Assembly (NCBI GenBank): GCA_017542125.1
Contig: JAFXXU010000042.1
Coordinates: 62,001-126,000, forward strand
Direction: 5' to 3'
Length of the DNA stretch: 64,000 nucleotides
Source of the DNA: Ruminococcus sp.
Lineage (GTDB): Bacteria > Bacillota > Clostridia > Oscillospirales > Ruminococcaceae
Shown here: positions 15,967 through 25,659 of the stretch, in pieces
Layout: each line of letters begins with the position of its first letter
How positions within the stretch are numbered: the stretch's first letter is position 1
The notes under the pieces: generated by a model
Told to the model about the DNA's origin: nothing
Databases searched by the model: none
The model's input: only the letters and a program-made list of their open reading frames with translations
Made by a program: the position numbers and the translations under genes

Positions 15967-18288
15967 TTATACCGTCGGCTCAAAGCCGTTATTTCCGTTC
16001 TTTATCGCCCAGGCCGCCTGACCCAGGGCTATGCCCCCGTCATTGGGCGGCACAAGGCTGTGGAGCAGCACGCTGAAGCCCTCCCGCTCCAGACGCTCCT
16101 TTGTCAGCTTTACCAGCAGCCGGTTCTGGAACACTCCCCCGCTCAGAGCGGCGGTATCGCAGCCCGTCTGCTCACGGACCAGCTCACAGGCCCGCAGGAG
16201 CATTTCGGCGAGCTCGCAGTGAAAAGCATAGGCCAGCAGACCCCTCTCCGTCCCTGCGAGATATGCAGCGGCGATGTCGGCGGCAAGCGCCGTGGTGTCC
16301 AGGGTCACATATCCATCGGTCCTCCCGGTGCTGCCCTTAAGCTCATACTGTGCCGCTCCCTGCTCGTTTAAGAAGCGCTCCGCCTCATACATCAGGGCGG
16401 TGGAGGCCTCGCCCTCAAAGGTGGAGGCTTTTCTTATGCCCAGTATTGCCGAGACCGCATCGAACACTCTTCCGCAGCTGGTGGAGGTGACGGAGTTGAG
16501 ACCCCTGTCAGCCATTGCCGCCTGCACCCGGAAGGTCTGCCCGTCACAGAGACCCAGCTTGACGCAGATATCCTCTGCATCCTTAAAGCTGTCTCTCATC
16601 AGCTGGACGGCTATCCTCCAGCCCTCTTTTGCAGAGAGGTCGCCCCCCACCTGCTTGAAGGGTCTTACGCTTCCGAGGCGCTTGTAGCCCTGCCAATCGG
16701 AAAGGAGTATCTCCCCGCCCCATATCGTTCCGTCGTCGCCGTAGCCGGTGCCGTCAAAGGAGAGCCCTATGACAGCCTCCTGCCTGTTGTTCTCAGCCAT
16801 ACAGGAGAGGATATGGGCGTAGTGGTGCTGGAGCTTTACAAGGGGCAGCGAGTGCTCCCTCGCATACTCCTCCGCGAATGTGACGGTGTTATACATGGGG
16901 TGAGTGTCGCTGACCACAGCCTGAGGCTCCGCCTCCAGCATATCGGTCATCCGCTCCAAGGATTCCCCCAGAGCTTTAAGAGTTCTCAGGTCTGCCATAT
17001 CCCCCACATAGGGCGAGAGGTAGAGCATACCGTTTCTGGCTATGCAGAAGCTGTTTTTCAGCTCTCCGCCTATGCTCACCGCCTGGACGGTCCTGTCGCC
17101 TGCCAGCATAATGGGCAGGGGGGCAAAGCCCCGGGAGCGTCGTATCATATAGGGCTTGCCGTCAAGCCAATCACAGACCGAGTCATCCGCCCGAATGAGG
17201 ATGCTCCGGTCGTGGGACAGTATCATATCACAGAAGGAGCCTATCTCCTTCACGGCGTCCTCGTCATTTCGGCAGATGGGCGCACCCCTGACGTTGCCGC
17301 TGGTCATAACGAGGCAATCGGTCATTTTGAGACCGTCGGGGTAATCGAAGAGCAGCATCTGCACCGGCGCATAGGGCAGCATGACCCCAACCGTCAGGTT
17401 ATCCGGCGCGATAAGAGGGCTTATGGTCTGCTCCCCGCGCTTTCCGAGAAGCATAATGGGCTTCTGCCAGCCGGTGAGGTATTCCTCCTGCCCGGGCTCA
17501 ACAGTGCACTCCTTGTTGACGGTGTCCATATCCCGCATCATAACGGCAAAGGGCTTCATCGGGCGGTGCTTGAGCTGCCTCAGCCTTGCAACGGCTTCGC
17601 TGTTTTTGGCATCGCAGCAGAGGTGAAAGCCTCCTATGCCCTTGACCGCAACAATGCTGCCCGCCATTATGCTCCTGCGGACTTTCTTAATGGCATCCGC
17701 TCCGCGGGTGTCCTCACCGATGATATACAGCTCGGGACCGCAATCATTGCAGCAGACGGGCTGGGCATCGAAACGCCGTGTTTCGGGCGAGTAATACTCG
17801 CCCATACACGCCTCACACATGGGAAACCCCTTCATAGTCGTCCTGACCCTGTCATAAGGCATGGCTTCAAGTATCGTCAGCCTGGGGCCGCACTGAGTGC
17901 AGTTTATGAACGGGTGCAGATATCTCCTGTCCGAGGGATCGAAAAGCTCCCTGCGGCAACTGTCGCAGGTGGCGATGTCGGGGGATACGAAAATGTCCCC
18001 GTATTCCTTCTCGCTCTCGATTATCTCAAAGCCGCTGAAAGAGGGAGTCTCACCCTCAAAGGGCAACTCGTCAAGACCCAGCACCACAGCCCTCTCGGGG
18101 TGGCGGTGACGTATCTCCTCTGTCAGCGCCGAAACGGCAGCCTCGGTGCCCTGGGCGATGATCTCAACATATGAGCCCTTGTTCGCCACCGTGCCCTTGA
18201 CGCCCAGCCTCTCCGCTGCCACGGAAACAAAGGGACGGAACCCCACCCCCTGCACTATTCCGTAAACGTGTATGTTGACTGTTATCAT
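15967..18288 (-). CDS. hypF: HypF, carbamoyltransferase for hydrogenase cyanide ligands
   Basis: 773 residues, full length. Domain order: acylphosphatase (VYGIVQGVGFRPFV, residues 8-21), two zinc-finger repeats (CDSCRRELF, CTQCGPRLT, CEACMGEY, CCNDCGPE), a YrdC-like nucleotide domain (KHRPMKPFAVM), and a Kae1-like C-terminal domain with HHYAHILSCMAE and SFDGTGYGDDGTIWGGE. It uses carbamoyl phosphate and ATP to carbamoylate the HypE C-terminal Cys. The gene overlaps the upstream nitrogenase-like gene by 4 bases (ATGA), so the hyp and nif-like parts are one translational series. Confidence 0.97.
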   Translation of the reverse strand: MITVNIHVYGIVQGVGFRPFVSVAAERLGVKGTVANKGSYVEIIAQGTEAAVSALTEEIRHRHPERAVVLGLDELPFEGETPSFSGFEIIESEKEYGDIFVSPDIATCDSCRRELFDPSDRRYLHPFINCTQCGPRLTILEAMPYDRVRTTMKGFPMCEACMGEYYSPETRRFDAQPVCCNDCGPELYIIGEDTRGADAIKKVRRSIMAGSIVAVKGIGGFHLCCDAKNSEAVARLRQLKHRPMKPFAVMMRDMDTVNKECTVEPGQEEYLTGWQKPIMLLGKRGEQTISPLIAPDNLTVGVMLPYAPVQMLLFDYPDGLKMTDCLVMTSGNVRGAPICRNDEDAVKEIGSFCDMILSHDRSILIRADDSVCDWLDGKPYMIRRSRGFAPLPIMLAGDRTVQAVSIGGELKNSFCIARNGMLYLSPYVGDMADLRTLKALGESLERMTDMLEAEPQAVVSDTHPMYNTVTFAEEYAREHSLPLVKLQHHYAHILSCMAENNRQEAVIGLSFDGTGYGDDGTIWGGEILLSDWQGYKRLGSVRPFKQVGGDLSAKEGWRIAVQLMRDSFKDAEDICVKLGLCDGQTFRVQAAMADRGLNSVTSTSCGRVFDAVSAILGIRKASTFEGEASTALMYEAERFLNEQGAAQYELKGSTGRTDGYVTLDTTALAADIAAAYLAGTERGLLAYAFHCELAEMLLRACELVREQTGCDTAALSGGVFQNRLLVKLTKERLEREGFSVLLHSLVPPNDGGIALGQAAWAIKNGNNGFEPTV

Positions 18289-19346
18289 AGCTTTACATCC
18301 TTGTTTAGGGAGCCTCCCACCGCAAAATGGGGCAGCGGGATCAGCCTCCCGCCGAAGCCTTTCAAAATACGCCCGAAGCGCCCGTCGGCATAAATAACAT
18401 CATAGCCCTTGCCTGCCAGCGCTGTCAGATCGTCCTCGCTGTCAAGATGAAGATCACCCTCGCGCATATAGTCACCCTCCATGGAGAAGAAGCTCCCCAC
18501 CGTGACCTCGCAGCCCGCAAGACGCTCCAGCTTTTCCCTGAGAGCATTGGCAAGGAACTGCTGATGTATCACCAGCACCCTCCTGCCTTTCAGATCTCCG
18601 TCCGACAAGATCTTCCCGTCAGAGGGCAGAGGGCAGATGTCCGGGTAGCCGGCCTCGTAAGGCATCCCGAAACGCTCGGAGAGCAGCTTGGCAGCCTTTA
18701 TCCCGGAGGGGGTTATAGCGATGATCTTCTCACATTCGCTGGCCCTCCTGATCTCATCAAGCCCGGAATCCATACCGAAGCAGACTATCTTCGAGCCCTC
18801 GCCTGCAAAAGCAGCCTTTATCGCTGAGCTGTCCGTCTCGCCGGTGTTTAGGGGGGTAGCCCCGATAATACCCAGCTTCCCTGCCCTGACAGGCAGCTTC
18901 TCTTCGGCGAATCTCTCGAATATCCTGTAATATGCCAGCTCCTCGCCGTAGTCGCAGAGGCGGGTGCCGTCGGTCTTCAATGCTATGCAGGGCAGACCCG
19001 TTTTCTTTTCACTCATACGCTCCAGAGCCTTTAAGTCGGTGGCTATCACCGCAGGGACAGGGGTGCCCACTATCGCCGTGAACTCCGCATCCACCTGCTC
19101 GGTGATGAGCGCCAGCTTCTTTACGAGCAGCTCGTCCCGCCCGAGGATAGCGTCCATATCCCGCAGCCCCGCCGAGAACAGTGCCGAGCGCTTCTCAAAC
19201 CATCTGGGCTCGTCAAAGCCGCAGACGTTTCCGGCGCAGCCACCCGCATCGCAAATGACCGTTATGCCCCCCAGCTCGTAAAGCACCGAGCAGGCTCCCG
19301 AATCATCCGGAGCAAAGGGCGAGAGCTTCTTTAAAAGTCCCTTCAT
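18285..19346 (-). CDS. Nitrogenase component 1-like protein, short subunit of module 2
   Basis: 353 residues, far shorter than NifD or NifK (about 480-520). It starts with the same pattern as its paralog at 21392-22519: DDSGACSVLYELGGITV, then DAGGCAGNVCGFDEPRWFE. These Cys positions correspond by pattern to P-cluster-type ligands of the NifD/K family. The paralog then has LCGSPMP; here the equivalent is IVGTPVP, so one candidate ligand is lost. The later half shows Rossmann-like strands (KLGIIGATPLN, RVLVIHQQF). It overlaps its partner by one base and hypF by four. It is a nitrogenase-like subunit of unknown reaction, not a true nitrogenase. Confidence 0.85.
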   Translation of the reverse strand: MKGLLKKLSPFAPDDSGACSVLYELGGITVICDAGGCAGNVCGFDEPRWFEKRSALFSAGLRDMDAILGRDELLVKKLALITEQVDAEFTAIVGTPVPAVIATDLKALERMSEKKTGLPCIALKTDGTRLCDYGEELAYYRIFERFAEEKLPVRAGKLGIIGATPLNTGETDSSAIKAAFAGEGSKIVCFGMDSGLDEIRRASECEKIIAITPSGIKAAKLLSERFGMPYEAGYPDICPLPSDGKILSDGDLKGRRVLVIHQQFLANALREKLERLAGCEVTVGSFFSMEGDYMREGDLHLDSEDDLTALAGKGYDVIYADGRFGRILKGFGGRLIPLPHFAVGGSLNKDVKL

Positions 19347-20638
19347 CAGCCGCGCCCCCTTTCTTCAAAAGCCCTGCCGAGCTCCTCAAACAGCATGGTA
19401 ACTCCCCGGTACCCGAAGGGCTGCGCCTCGCCGTTGAATTCGACGCCCGGCTTGCCAACGTGATAGTAGCAGGCATCGGCGCCTACGGCAGCCTCCACCT
19501 CTGCGGAGGGGATGTAGTTCATCATCGTGGGAGATAGATTGGAATATATCCTCGTCTCGGGAGATACCTCCGCCAGACGCTTCACGAACACAAAATTCCT
19601 CTCGCCCACAGTGCCGTATATCTCCGCTACGCGGAAGCCATACTCGGTCAAAGCCAGCGAGAGCTCAAAGCTGTCGGCGTTGAGGCTCTCACCCACCGCA
19701 AGGGTGGGGGTGCCGTGCTTTTCCCTGAAGCGGGCAATGACCTGCTCCGCCGCTGCACGGTATGGGGAGCAGTCAAGCCCCGCACCTATGGCCTGCCCCA
19801 GCAGACGGTACTGGTTCTCTATCTTGTCAAGGCGGAACATCCGCGTCAGCTCGATAAAGGGTATCCCCAGCCGCTGCTGCATATCCTGTGCCGCAGCCCG
19901 GGCCTCGGAGTTCAGCACCAGGCTGAAATTCGCCCTGGACATCTCCTTGTATTCCTCAAAGGTCTTGCAGCTGCCTATCTCGCGGATGCGCTTTATCCCT
20001 GCGCTTTTCAGCAGAGGGTATATCTCGCAGCCCTCCTCCAGCGCCGAGAAGAAGCCCAGTATATTGCACTCGTTTGACTTCCTCGTCTGAGGCTCCAGCA
20101 GCGAGTAGACAGACTTCCTCACCAAGCCCATAGGCGGCAGACGCTTCTCTCTGGTCAGGGCGTACATATACGCCGGCGCTGCCCTGACGCCCGTAAGCTC
20201 ATAGCAGGCGCGGCAGACCCTCTCCATATCGGTGCCCAGCAGAGCATCCACACAGGTGACACAGAGCATTATCACCGATGGAGGCGTGTCCAGCTCCGAG
20301 AGCAGCTCCTTGCAGGCCTCGGGTATCTTCTTAACGTATCTGCCGGTGACGATATCCGTGTCGTCCAGCAGCAGGTAGAAGAACCGCTCGTCGTAGCCCA
20401 GGCTGCTCAGAAGTGCTGTATTGCGCCCGCAGCAGCCGGGAGCTATCAGCAGCATCACCGAACCGGGTATCACCAGCCCTGCCCGCTTCACTCCGAAGCC
20501 CTTGGCTCCGGGGGAGTTGAAATCCAGCGTCGCGGGGGAGCTGTATATCATATGCTTTGATGAGTCCAGCTCCCGGGGGAGCTTTTCATAGCCGTTCTGA
20601 GCAAGCTCCCGGGCTGTGATGTAAAAAGCCTCAGCCAT
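19346..20638 (-). CDS. Nitrogenase component 1-like protein, long subunit of module 2
   Basis: 430 residues from the ATG at 20638, which has an AGGA site 7 bases upstream and overlaps the NifH-like stop by 8 bases. A TTG start would add 11 residues. Candidate cluster cysteines are [13 protein letters not shown] (about residue 70) and [16 protein letters not shown], the position of the SECPxxxIGDD motif in NifD/K. Three repeating Rossmann-type sections follow ([42 protein letters not shown]). It resembles the paralog at 22535-23851 in length and order. No conserved cofactor Cys/His pair could be assigned by eye, so it probably does not hold a FeMo-type cofactor. Confidence 0.85.
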   Translation of the reverse strand: MAEAFYITARELAQNGYEKLPRELDSSKHMIYSSPATLDFNSPGAKGFGVKRAGLVIPGSVMLLIAPGCCGRNTALLSSLGYDERFFYLLLDDTDIVTGRYVKKIPEACKELLSELDTPPSVIMLCVTCVDALLGTDMERVCRACYELTGVRAAPAYMYALTREKRLPPMGLVRKSVYSLLEPQTRKSNECNILGFFSALEEGCEIYPLLKSAGIKRIREIGSCKTFEEYKEMSRANFSLVLNSEARAAAQDMQQRLGIPFIELTRMFRLDKIENQYRLLGQAIGAGLDCSPYRAAAEQVIARFREKHGTPTLAVGESLNADSFELSLALTEYGFRVAEIYGTVGERNFVFVKRLAEVSPETRIYSNLSPTMMNYIPSAEVEAAVGADACYYHVGKPGVEFNGEAQPFGYRGVTMLFEELGRAFEERGRG

Positions 20639-21395
20639 TTCTTTCATCCTCGTCGATAAGTGTTTTTGCAAGGGCTAAGAACCTCCCCGCAGCCTCGCAG
20701 CGGGGGTCGCCCTCAACGCAGGTCATTCCCATATCCTCATATCTGATTATATCGTCCGAGCGGGGGATGTCGGCGGTTATCTCGATGCCCGCTTTGTCGG
20801 TGAAGGCTCTCACCTTTTCCTCCTCACGCTCCACGTTCCTGCGGTTCAGGATAACGCCCCGCACCTTGGCATAGCTGCGGTCCTCGAAGTTCTTCACCGC
20901 CTGCCAGATATTGTTAGCCGCATAGAGGGCCATCTTCTCGCCGGAGGTGACGATGAGCACCTGCTCGGCGTAACCCTCCCGGATGGGAGCCGCGAAGCCT
21001 CCGCAGACCACGTCTCCGAGGACATCGTAAAGCACCGCATCGGGCTTGTATCTCCCGAAAAGGTCAAGCTGCTCCAGCAGCGAGAAGGTGGTGATTATAC
21101 CTCTCCCCGCACATCCGAGTCCGGGGGTGGGGCCGCCTGTCTCTATGCACAGCACCCCGCCGTAGCCCACCTTTGAGATCTGCTCTATGGATTCCGGTTC
21201 CTCGTCGTACTGCCTCATATAATCCATAACGGGCAGAACGGGGTCGCCGCGGAGCAGATTTATGGTGGAATCCGCCTTGGGGTCGCAGCCTATCTGGATG
21301 ACCCTCTTGCCGAGGCTCGCCAGAGCCGCCGAGAGATTGGCGGTGCAGGTGGATTTACCTATGCCGCCCTTGCCGTAGATCGCCAGCTTTATCAT
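20631..21395 (-). CDS. NifH-like ATPase of module 2
   Basis: 254 residues. The start was put at the ATG giving [16 protein letters not shown], in ATGA overlap with the previous gene; the open frame extends further upstream without meaning. The P-loop GKGGIGKST, switch [18 protein letters not shown] and [12 protein letters not shown] are all present, so both cysteines that bridge the [4Fe-4S] cluster of NifH dimers are kept. Such proteins use ATP hydrolysis to deliver low-potential electrons to a component 1 partner. The immediate partners are the two genes that follow. NifH proper is about 280-295 residues, and this one is shorter at the C-terminus. Confidence 0.93.
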   Translation of the reverse strand: MIKLAIYGKGGIGKSTCTANLSAALASLGKRVIQIGCDPKADSTINLLRGDPVLPVMDYMRQYDEEPESIEQISKVGYGGVLCIETGGPTPGLGCAGRGIITTFSLLEQLDLFGRYKPDAVLYDVLGDVVCGGFAAPIREGYAEQVLIVTSGEKMALYAANNIWQAVKNFEDRSYAKVRGVILNRRNVEREEEKVRAFTDKAGIEITADIPRSDDIIRYEDMGMTCVEGDPRCEAAGRFLALAKTLIDEDERNG

Positions 21396-22519
21396 TTGAA
21401 ATACTCCTTGATATCGGTATTGATAAGGTTTACCATTGCCCTCTGGAAGCATCTGCCCGAGAAGGCGAAATGAGGCACCTCGATGAGCCTTGTCCCCGCC
21501 GGCAGGATGTAGCGGTAAAGGGGGTCGGCTACCACCGCCTTGGGTCTGAGCTCCAAAAGTGCCGCCTCGATGTCCTCCTCGCATGAGAGCACATCCCCGG
21601 AGGCTGCCCCCTCGGATGGCTGAGTGTTTATCGCCCCGGCGTTAAGACCCAGGTCTCTTCTGAGCGCTTCCGCCAGTGACATTGCCGAGATACCCTCGCC
21701 TATCACGATGACCTCGGCCTGTCCGGCCTCAGCTGTGCTTAGAGCCACCGGCTTGCTGCCGTTAGCGGCGCTTCTGAGGCGCTCCGCCAGCTCATCCGCG
21801 AAGCCGTTTCCAAAGGGCACCCCGCAGATGCAGGGGATGCCGTATTCTTTTTTAAGATACTCCGCAGCCCCTCTCCCTGCCTCGGAGACCAGGAGGTTTA
21901 CCTCTGCGGAGGGCAGCTTCTTTATGCTTTCAAGACTGTCCCCCATAGCCAGGGTGCAGCCGCACTCAAAGCCGTGGGAGGCCAGCCATTCTCTGATATG
22001 CTTATCCGCGCCCAGGGGGAGATCCAGCGGTGTCAGACCCAGGACATTCACCCTGCCCCTGACCTTGCCGCAGGGCTCCGCATACTCCCTCACCACCGCC
22101 GCGAGCGCCTCCGACGCCCCCTCGATATAGGAGCGTGTTCCGTTGGTGTGCAGCCCGAAGGTGCGTATGCCGCTGCGAGCCTCTACCTCCGCAGCCACGG
22201 CGTCAAAATCCACACCTGTCATCATAGGCATGGGGGAGCCGCAGAGGGCTATAAAGGCAGGCTTTCTGTCCTTCGCCGCCGAAACGGTATCGGCTATCAG
22301 CTTCTCGTCGTTGCCCATAATGGCATCCATCTCGGTGAGCGCCGAGATGAAGATGTTGGATCGCATATCGTACCACCGGGGCTCGTCATGGGTGGAGTAG
22401 GTCGAATTGCAGCCAGAAGCGTCATGGACAACGGTGAGCCCCCCCAGCTCGTAAAGCGCCGAGCAGACCCCGGAGGTGTCCGCAGAATAGCAGGGTATTA
22501 TCCTTGCAGCGTTTTTCAT
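21392..22519 (-). CDS. Nitrogenase component 1-like protein, short subunit of module 1
   Basis: 375 residues, with a GGGAGGGG ribosome binding site. The N-terminal region has Cys10, the motif [14 protein letters not shown] (Cys19), [10 protein letters not shown] (Cys37) and DEPRWYD, followed by [16 protein letters not shown] (Cys93). This set fits P-cluster-type ligands of the NifD/K superfamily. The middle contains [14 protein letters not shown] and [15 protein letters not shown], Rossmann-like sections. It is a compact version of NifK/NifD without the C-terminal third. It is coupled to the NifH-like gene of module 2 by ATGA overlap. Its clear relative is the 18285-19346 gene. Confidence 0.86.
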   Translation of the reverse strand: MKNAARIIPCYSADTSGVCSALYELGGLTVVHDASGCNSTYSTHDEPRWYDMRSNIFISALTEMDAIMGNDEKLIADTVSAAKDRKPAFIALCGSPMPMMTGVDFDAVAAEVEARSGIRTFGLHTNGTRSYIEGASEALAAVVREYAEPCGKVRGRVNVLGLTPLDLPLGADKHIREWLASHGFECGCTLAMGDSLESIKKLPSAEVNLLVSEAGRGAAEYLKKEYGIPCICGVPFGNGFADELAERLRSAANGSKPVALSTAEAGQAEVIVIGEGISAMSLAEALRRDLGLNAGAINTQPSEGAASGDVLSCEEDIEAALLELRPKAVVADPLYRYILPAGTRLIEVPHFAFSGRCFQRAMVNLINTDIKEYFK

Positions 22520-22534
22520 TTCAATACCCCTCCC

Positions 22535-23851
22535 TCACACAAGGCAGGACGCGCAGCCCATACCCTTGAGCTTCAGCAGCTCGCGCCTGTCCTTGGGGAC
22601 CTCGTAAGCGTCCTTCATAAGCTCCGCGATCTTCCGGATGCCGGAGTAGCCGTAGTATCCTCCGTTGACTATCATATTCACAAATCTGTCCGTGCTGAAA
22701 TAGTATGCCGCCTTCTGCCCCACCGCAAGCACAGGCTCGTGCTCCCGCTCGGGCATATCCAGCATATTAACGTTCACCGCCGAGTACACCTCGATATCCG
22801 GGTCAAGCTCACGGAGAGAATCAAAGGCTTCTTCCTCGCCCCCGGCGGTGTCCGCAACGATGTATTTGACGTTAAAGCCGTGCTTTTTCAGCAGCAGCGA
22901 AAGCTCAAAGGATCTGGTCACCGCCGTGTAGTCCACAGCCACCGCCGTGTCCCCGATGACAGCCTTTGCCTCCGCAAGTGCAGCCTCCGCAGCGGCGATT
23001 TCCTCCGAGAAGTCGGGGATAGCAACTCCCAGCGCCCCGCAGAGCTTCCGGTAATTATCCGCTATGCCGTTGTAGTCATATCTCGCGGGCAGGTGCAGAT
23101 GCTTCGCTCCGAAGCGCCGCTGCAGCTCATCCCCGGCAAGCACGCCGGTGGGGATATGGCTGATGTTTATACTGCTCTCCGCCAGACGCAGATATTCCTC
23201 ATAGGTCCTGCAAAGGGTGATATCCCGCAGCTCAAAGCCGCTGCTCCTTATTATCCTCACAAGCTCCGAATCCTCATCGGTGGCTCTGTCGTTGCCCACG
23301 ATGCCAATGACCTTCGGGTCAAGGGGCCGGGGCTCCAGAGCGCCGTAGATCTGAGCGCTCATTTTCATGACCGGGGAAACGGTGGTGCGCATCGTGGGGG
23401 TCATATAGCAGTCAACAAAATGTATGTCGGGGAAGCTCTCTGAAAGCTCCCTGATCACATCATCGAAATCCACCCCCGCGAAAAGGTGTATGCAGCTCAG
23501 ATAGAGCAGCACCACAGGCGGGTGCTTTCCCAGCTTTGCTATGATATCCCTGACCCCGTCAACTATATCGCTTTCCAGCGTGCCGTCGAACATATCGCTC
23601 TCCGAGACGGATATCCAGCTAAGGCGGTCAAGCTCCAGCATCTCCGCCGCCGTGAGGATAACGCCTCTCAGACAGCCCTGGGCGCAGGCGAATATCTCGT
23701 GGGCGCCGGGCACCAGCATGCCCGTGTGGACGATATTCCACATACCCCTTGCCGGGGGATTGTATTCCAGCCCGGAGGCGAAAAGCCCGTTCCTGTCCGC
23801 ATCGCCGAGCCTTACAAACTCGGGTCTGTCCCGACCCGCAGCCCCGCTCAC
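22535..23851 (-). CDS. Nitrogenase component 1-like protein, long subunit of module 1
   Basis: 438 residues from a GTG start overlapping the upstream stop (GTGA), with GGAGG 6 bases before it. Candidate cluster ligands are [11 protein letters not shown] (about residues 54-60) and [17 protein letters not shown]. Further landmarks are [37 protein letters not shown] and a C-terminal GMGCASCLV, a pair of cysteines not seen in the module 2 paralog. Length and order mark it as the NifD-like or NifE-like partner of the following short subunit. What it reduces is unknown. The family also includes the light-independent chlorophyll enzymes, coenzyme F430 enzymes and methylthio-alkane reductase. Confidence 0.86.
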   Translation of the reverse strand: MSGAAGRDRPEFVRLGDADRNGLFASGLEYNPPARGMWNIVHTGMLVPGAHEIFACAQGCLRGVILTAAEMLELDRLSWISVSESDMFDGTLESDIVDGVRDIIAKLGKHPPVVLLYLSCIHLFAGVDFDDVIRELSESFPDIHFVDCYMTPTMRTTVSPVMKMSAQIYGALEPRPLDPKVIGIVGNDRATDEDSELVRIIRSSGFELRDITLCRTYEEYLRLAESSINISHIPTGVLAGDELQRRFGAKHLHLPARYDYNGIADNYRKLCGALGVAIPDFSEEIAAAEAALAEAKAVIGDTAVAVDYTAVTRSFELSLLLKKHGFNVKYIVADTAGGEEEAFDSLRELDPDIEVYSAVNVNMLDMPEREHEPVLAVGQKAAYYFSTDRFVNMIVNGGYYGYSGIRKIAELMKDAYEVPKDRRELLKLKGMGCASCLV

Positions 23852-24609
23852 AGAGCGCCTCCGAAAGCGTCAAGTATGGCCTGTGCAGTGCAGGAGAGCT
23901 GCTCGTCGGCCCTGCTCCCCGCAAAGAGCTCCGCCACGGTCTTGCCCGCCTTTTCGGCAGCGGGGATCTCCTCGCAGCGGTCGATGTCCGCGATGACCGA
24001 GGAGCCGAAATCGGCTGCCAGGGTCTCCGCGGCGCTGCGCTCGTCCTCAACGCCCCTGCGGTTCAGTATGATCCCTCCCAGAGAGGCATAGCCCCTGCCC
24101 TTGAAATTATCTATGGCCATACAGATATTCGCCGCAGCGTAAACAGACATCTTCTCACCGGAGGTCACCACAAAGACCTTGTCGGCATAGCCCTTTCTCA
24201 TGGGCATTGAGAATCCTCCGCAGACCACGTCTCCCAGAACGTCATAGATGACCACGTCCGGCTTGCAGAGCTCAAAGGCTCCCTTCTTTTCAAGGGTCTC
24301 CAGAGCATTGATGATACCTCTGCCGGCACATCCCAGACCGGGGACGGGTCCCCCCGCCTCGACGCATTTCACACCGAAGGCTCCGTCATATATAACATCC
24401 TCGAGAGCAAGGGCATTGCCCTTTTCCCTCGTCACCTGCAGAACGGTGGGTATCCTTTCGCCGCCCCGCAGCAGCGAGGTGGAGTCAGCCTTGGGGTCGC
24501 AGCCTATCTGCATGACCCTGAGGCCCTTTTTCGCCATGGCCGCCGAAACATTGCAGGAAACCGTGGATTTCCCTATGCCACCCTTGCCGTATATCGCCAG
24601 CTTTATCAT
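23848..24609 (-). CDS. NifH-like ATPase of module 1
   Basis: 253 residues. It begins with the same 16 residues as the module 2 NifH-like protein, through the P-loop GKGGIGKST, then [18 protein letters not shown] and [12 protein letters not shown]. Both cluster cysteines are present. It should form a dimer around one [4Fe-4S] cluster and act as an ATP-driven reductase. It overlaps the hydE stop (ATGA) and the next gene (GTGA). No Nif-type maturation gene (nifB, nifV, nifU) is in the window, and the C-terminus is shorter than in NifH, so diazotrophy is unlikely. Confidence 0.93.
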   Translation of the reverse strand: MIKLAIYGKGGIGKSTVSCNVSAAMAKKGLRVMQIGCDPKADSTSLLRGGERIPTVLQVTREKGNALALEDVIYDGAFGVKCVEAGGPVPGLGCAGRGIINALETLEKKGAFELCKPDVVIYDVLGDVVCGGFSMPMRKGYADKVFVVTSGEKMSVYAAANICMAIDNFKGRGYASLGGIILNRRGVEDERSAAETLAADFGSSVIADIDRCEEIPAAEKAGKTVAELFAGSRADEQLSCTAQAILDAFGGAL

Positions 24610-25655
24610 ACATAGTCTCCTCTCGTTACCGCCACCTCATAGCCGATGCGCTTCATCCTAGCCTTGATGCAGTCGCGGCATTCGGCCGAGCGGTCCTCGG
24701 TGCAGATCTTTCCGTCGTAGAGCATATATTTCTTCCTCACCGCCGTGGGCGAGAGATTGGGCATTATAACATTCGCCCCCGCCAGCACTCCCTGCTCCCT
24801 GCCATCGGGACGGATGGTGCCGAGAGCCGTGGTGGCGGGCAGCAGTACCCGGGGCAGCATTATCCTGCACAGCGAGAGCAGAAAAAGGGTCAGCTCATAT
24901 GAGCCCTTGCGCATATCCTTAAAGGGGGTGTCCTTATGGGGCAGGAATGGGCCTATCCCGATCATCTGCGGATCGAACTCCGCCAGAAAGACCATATCCT
25001 CCGCAAGGCATTCGTTGGTCTGATAGGGCGAGCCCACCATTATCCCGGCTCCCGTCTGATAGCCCAGCTCCTTGAGCCACCTCAGGCATTGCATCCTGTG
25101 GTCGAAGGACATCTCCGCCGGATGGAGCTTTCCGTAATGCTCCCTGTCGGCGGTCTCGTGCCGCAGCAGATACCTGTCGGCACCCGCCTCTTTCAAGAGC
25201 TTCAATGCGTCATATTCCAGCTCGCCGAGGGAGAGGGTCACGGCGCAGTCGGGGTGCGCCTGCTTTATGCTGCGGACTATCCCCGCCATCCTCTCCGGCG
25301 GGTAGGCTCCGTAGTCCTCGCCGCTCTGCAGCACAAAGGTGCGGAAGCCGTACTCATACCCCTCCTCGCAGCAGGAGAGTATCTCCTCCTCGGTGAGGCG
25401 GTAGCGCTCGGCGTTGGTGTTGGAGCGCCTTATCCCGCAGTAGAGGCAGTCGTTCTTGCAGATGTTTGAAAACTCAACTATCCCTCGGATGAAGATCTTA
25501 TTCCCAAACTGCGCCAGGCTCAACGCCCTAGCCTTTTCGGCGGCATAGGCTCTGTCCTCATCATCCCATTCGGAGAAGACAGTCACCCATTCCTCTTTTG
25601 AGAGCCTGTGCTCTGTTCCCAGCCTGTCAATAAGGCTCTTTATCTTTTCACTCAT
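24606..25655 (-). CDS. hydE: HydE, radical SAM maturase of [FeFe]-hydrogenase
   Basis: 349 residues from the ATG at 25655, 4 bases after the hydF stop. HydE is a radical S-adenosylmethionine enzyme needed to build the two-iron part of the H-cluster. The CX3CX2C motif is [16 protein letters not shown]-like and barrel landmarks follow ([52 protein letters not shown]). A Cys pair near the C-terminus ([12 protein letters not shown]) matches the optional second cluster. It is coupled to the downstream NifH-like gene. Confidence 0.95.
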   Translation of the reverse strand: MSEKIKSLIDRLGTEHRLSKEEWVTVFSEWDDEDRAYAAEKARALSLAQFGNKIFIRGIVEFSNICKNDCLYCGIRRSNTNAERYRLTEEEILSCCEEGYEYGFRTFVLQSGEDYGAYPPERMAGIVRSIKQAHPDCAVTLSLGELEYDALKLLKEAGADRYLLRHETADREHYGKLHPAEMSFDHRMQCLRWLKELGYQTGAGIMVGSPYQTNECLAEDMVFLAEFDPQMIGIGPFLPHKDTPFKDMRKGSYELTLFLLSLCRIMLPRVLLPATTALGTIRPDGREQGVLAGANVIMPNLSPTAVRKKYMLYDGKICTEDRSAECRDCIKARMKRIGYEVAVTRGDYV

Positions 25656-25659
25656 ACTC

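Noticed and set aside
21974-23443. 489-codon plus-strand frame opposite the nitrogenase-like genes
   Set aside because: It crosses two coupled minus-strand genes with clear family motifs and shows no motif of its own.
18285-24609. A true nitrogen-fixing nitrogenase
   Set aside because: The component 1 proteins are much too short, no FeMo-cofactor ligands could be assigned, and nifB, nifE/N and nifV are not present in the window.
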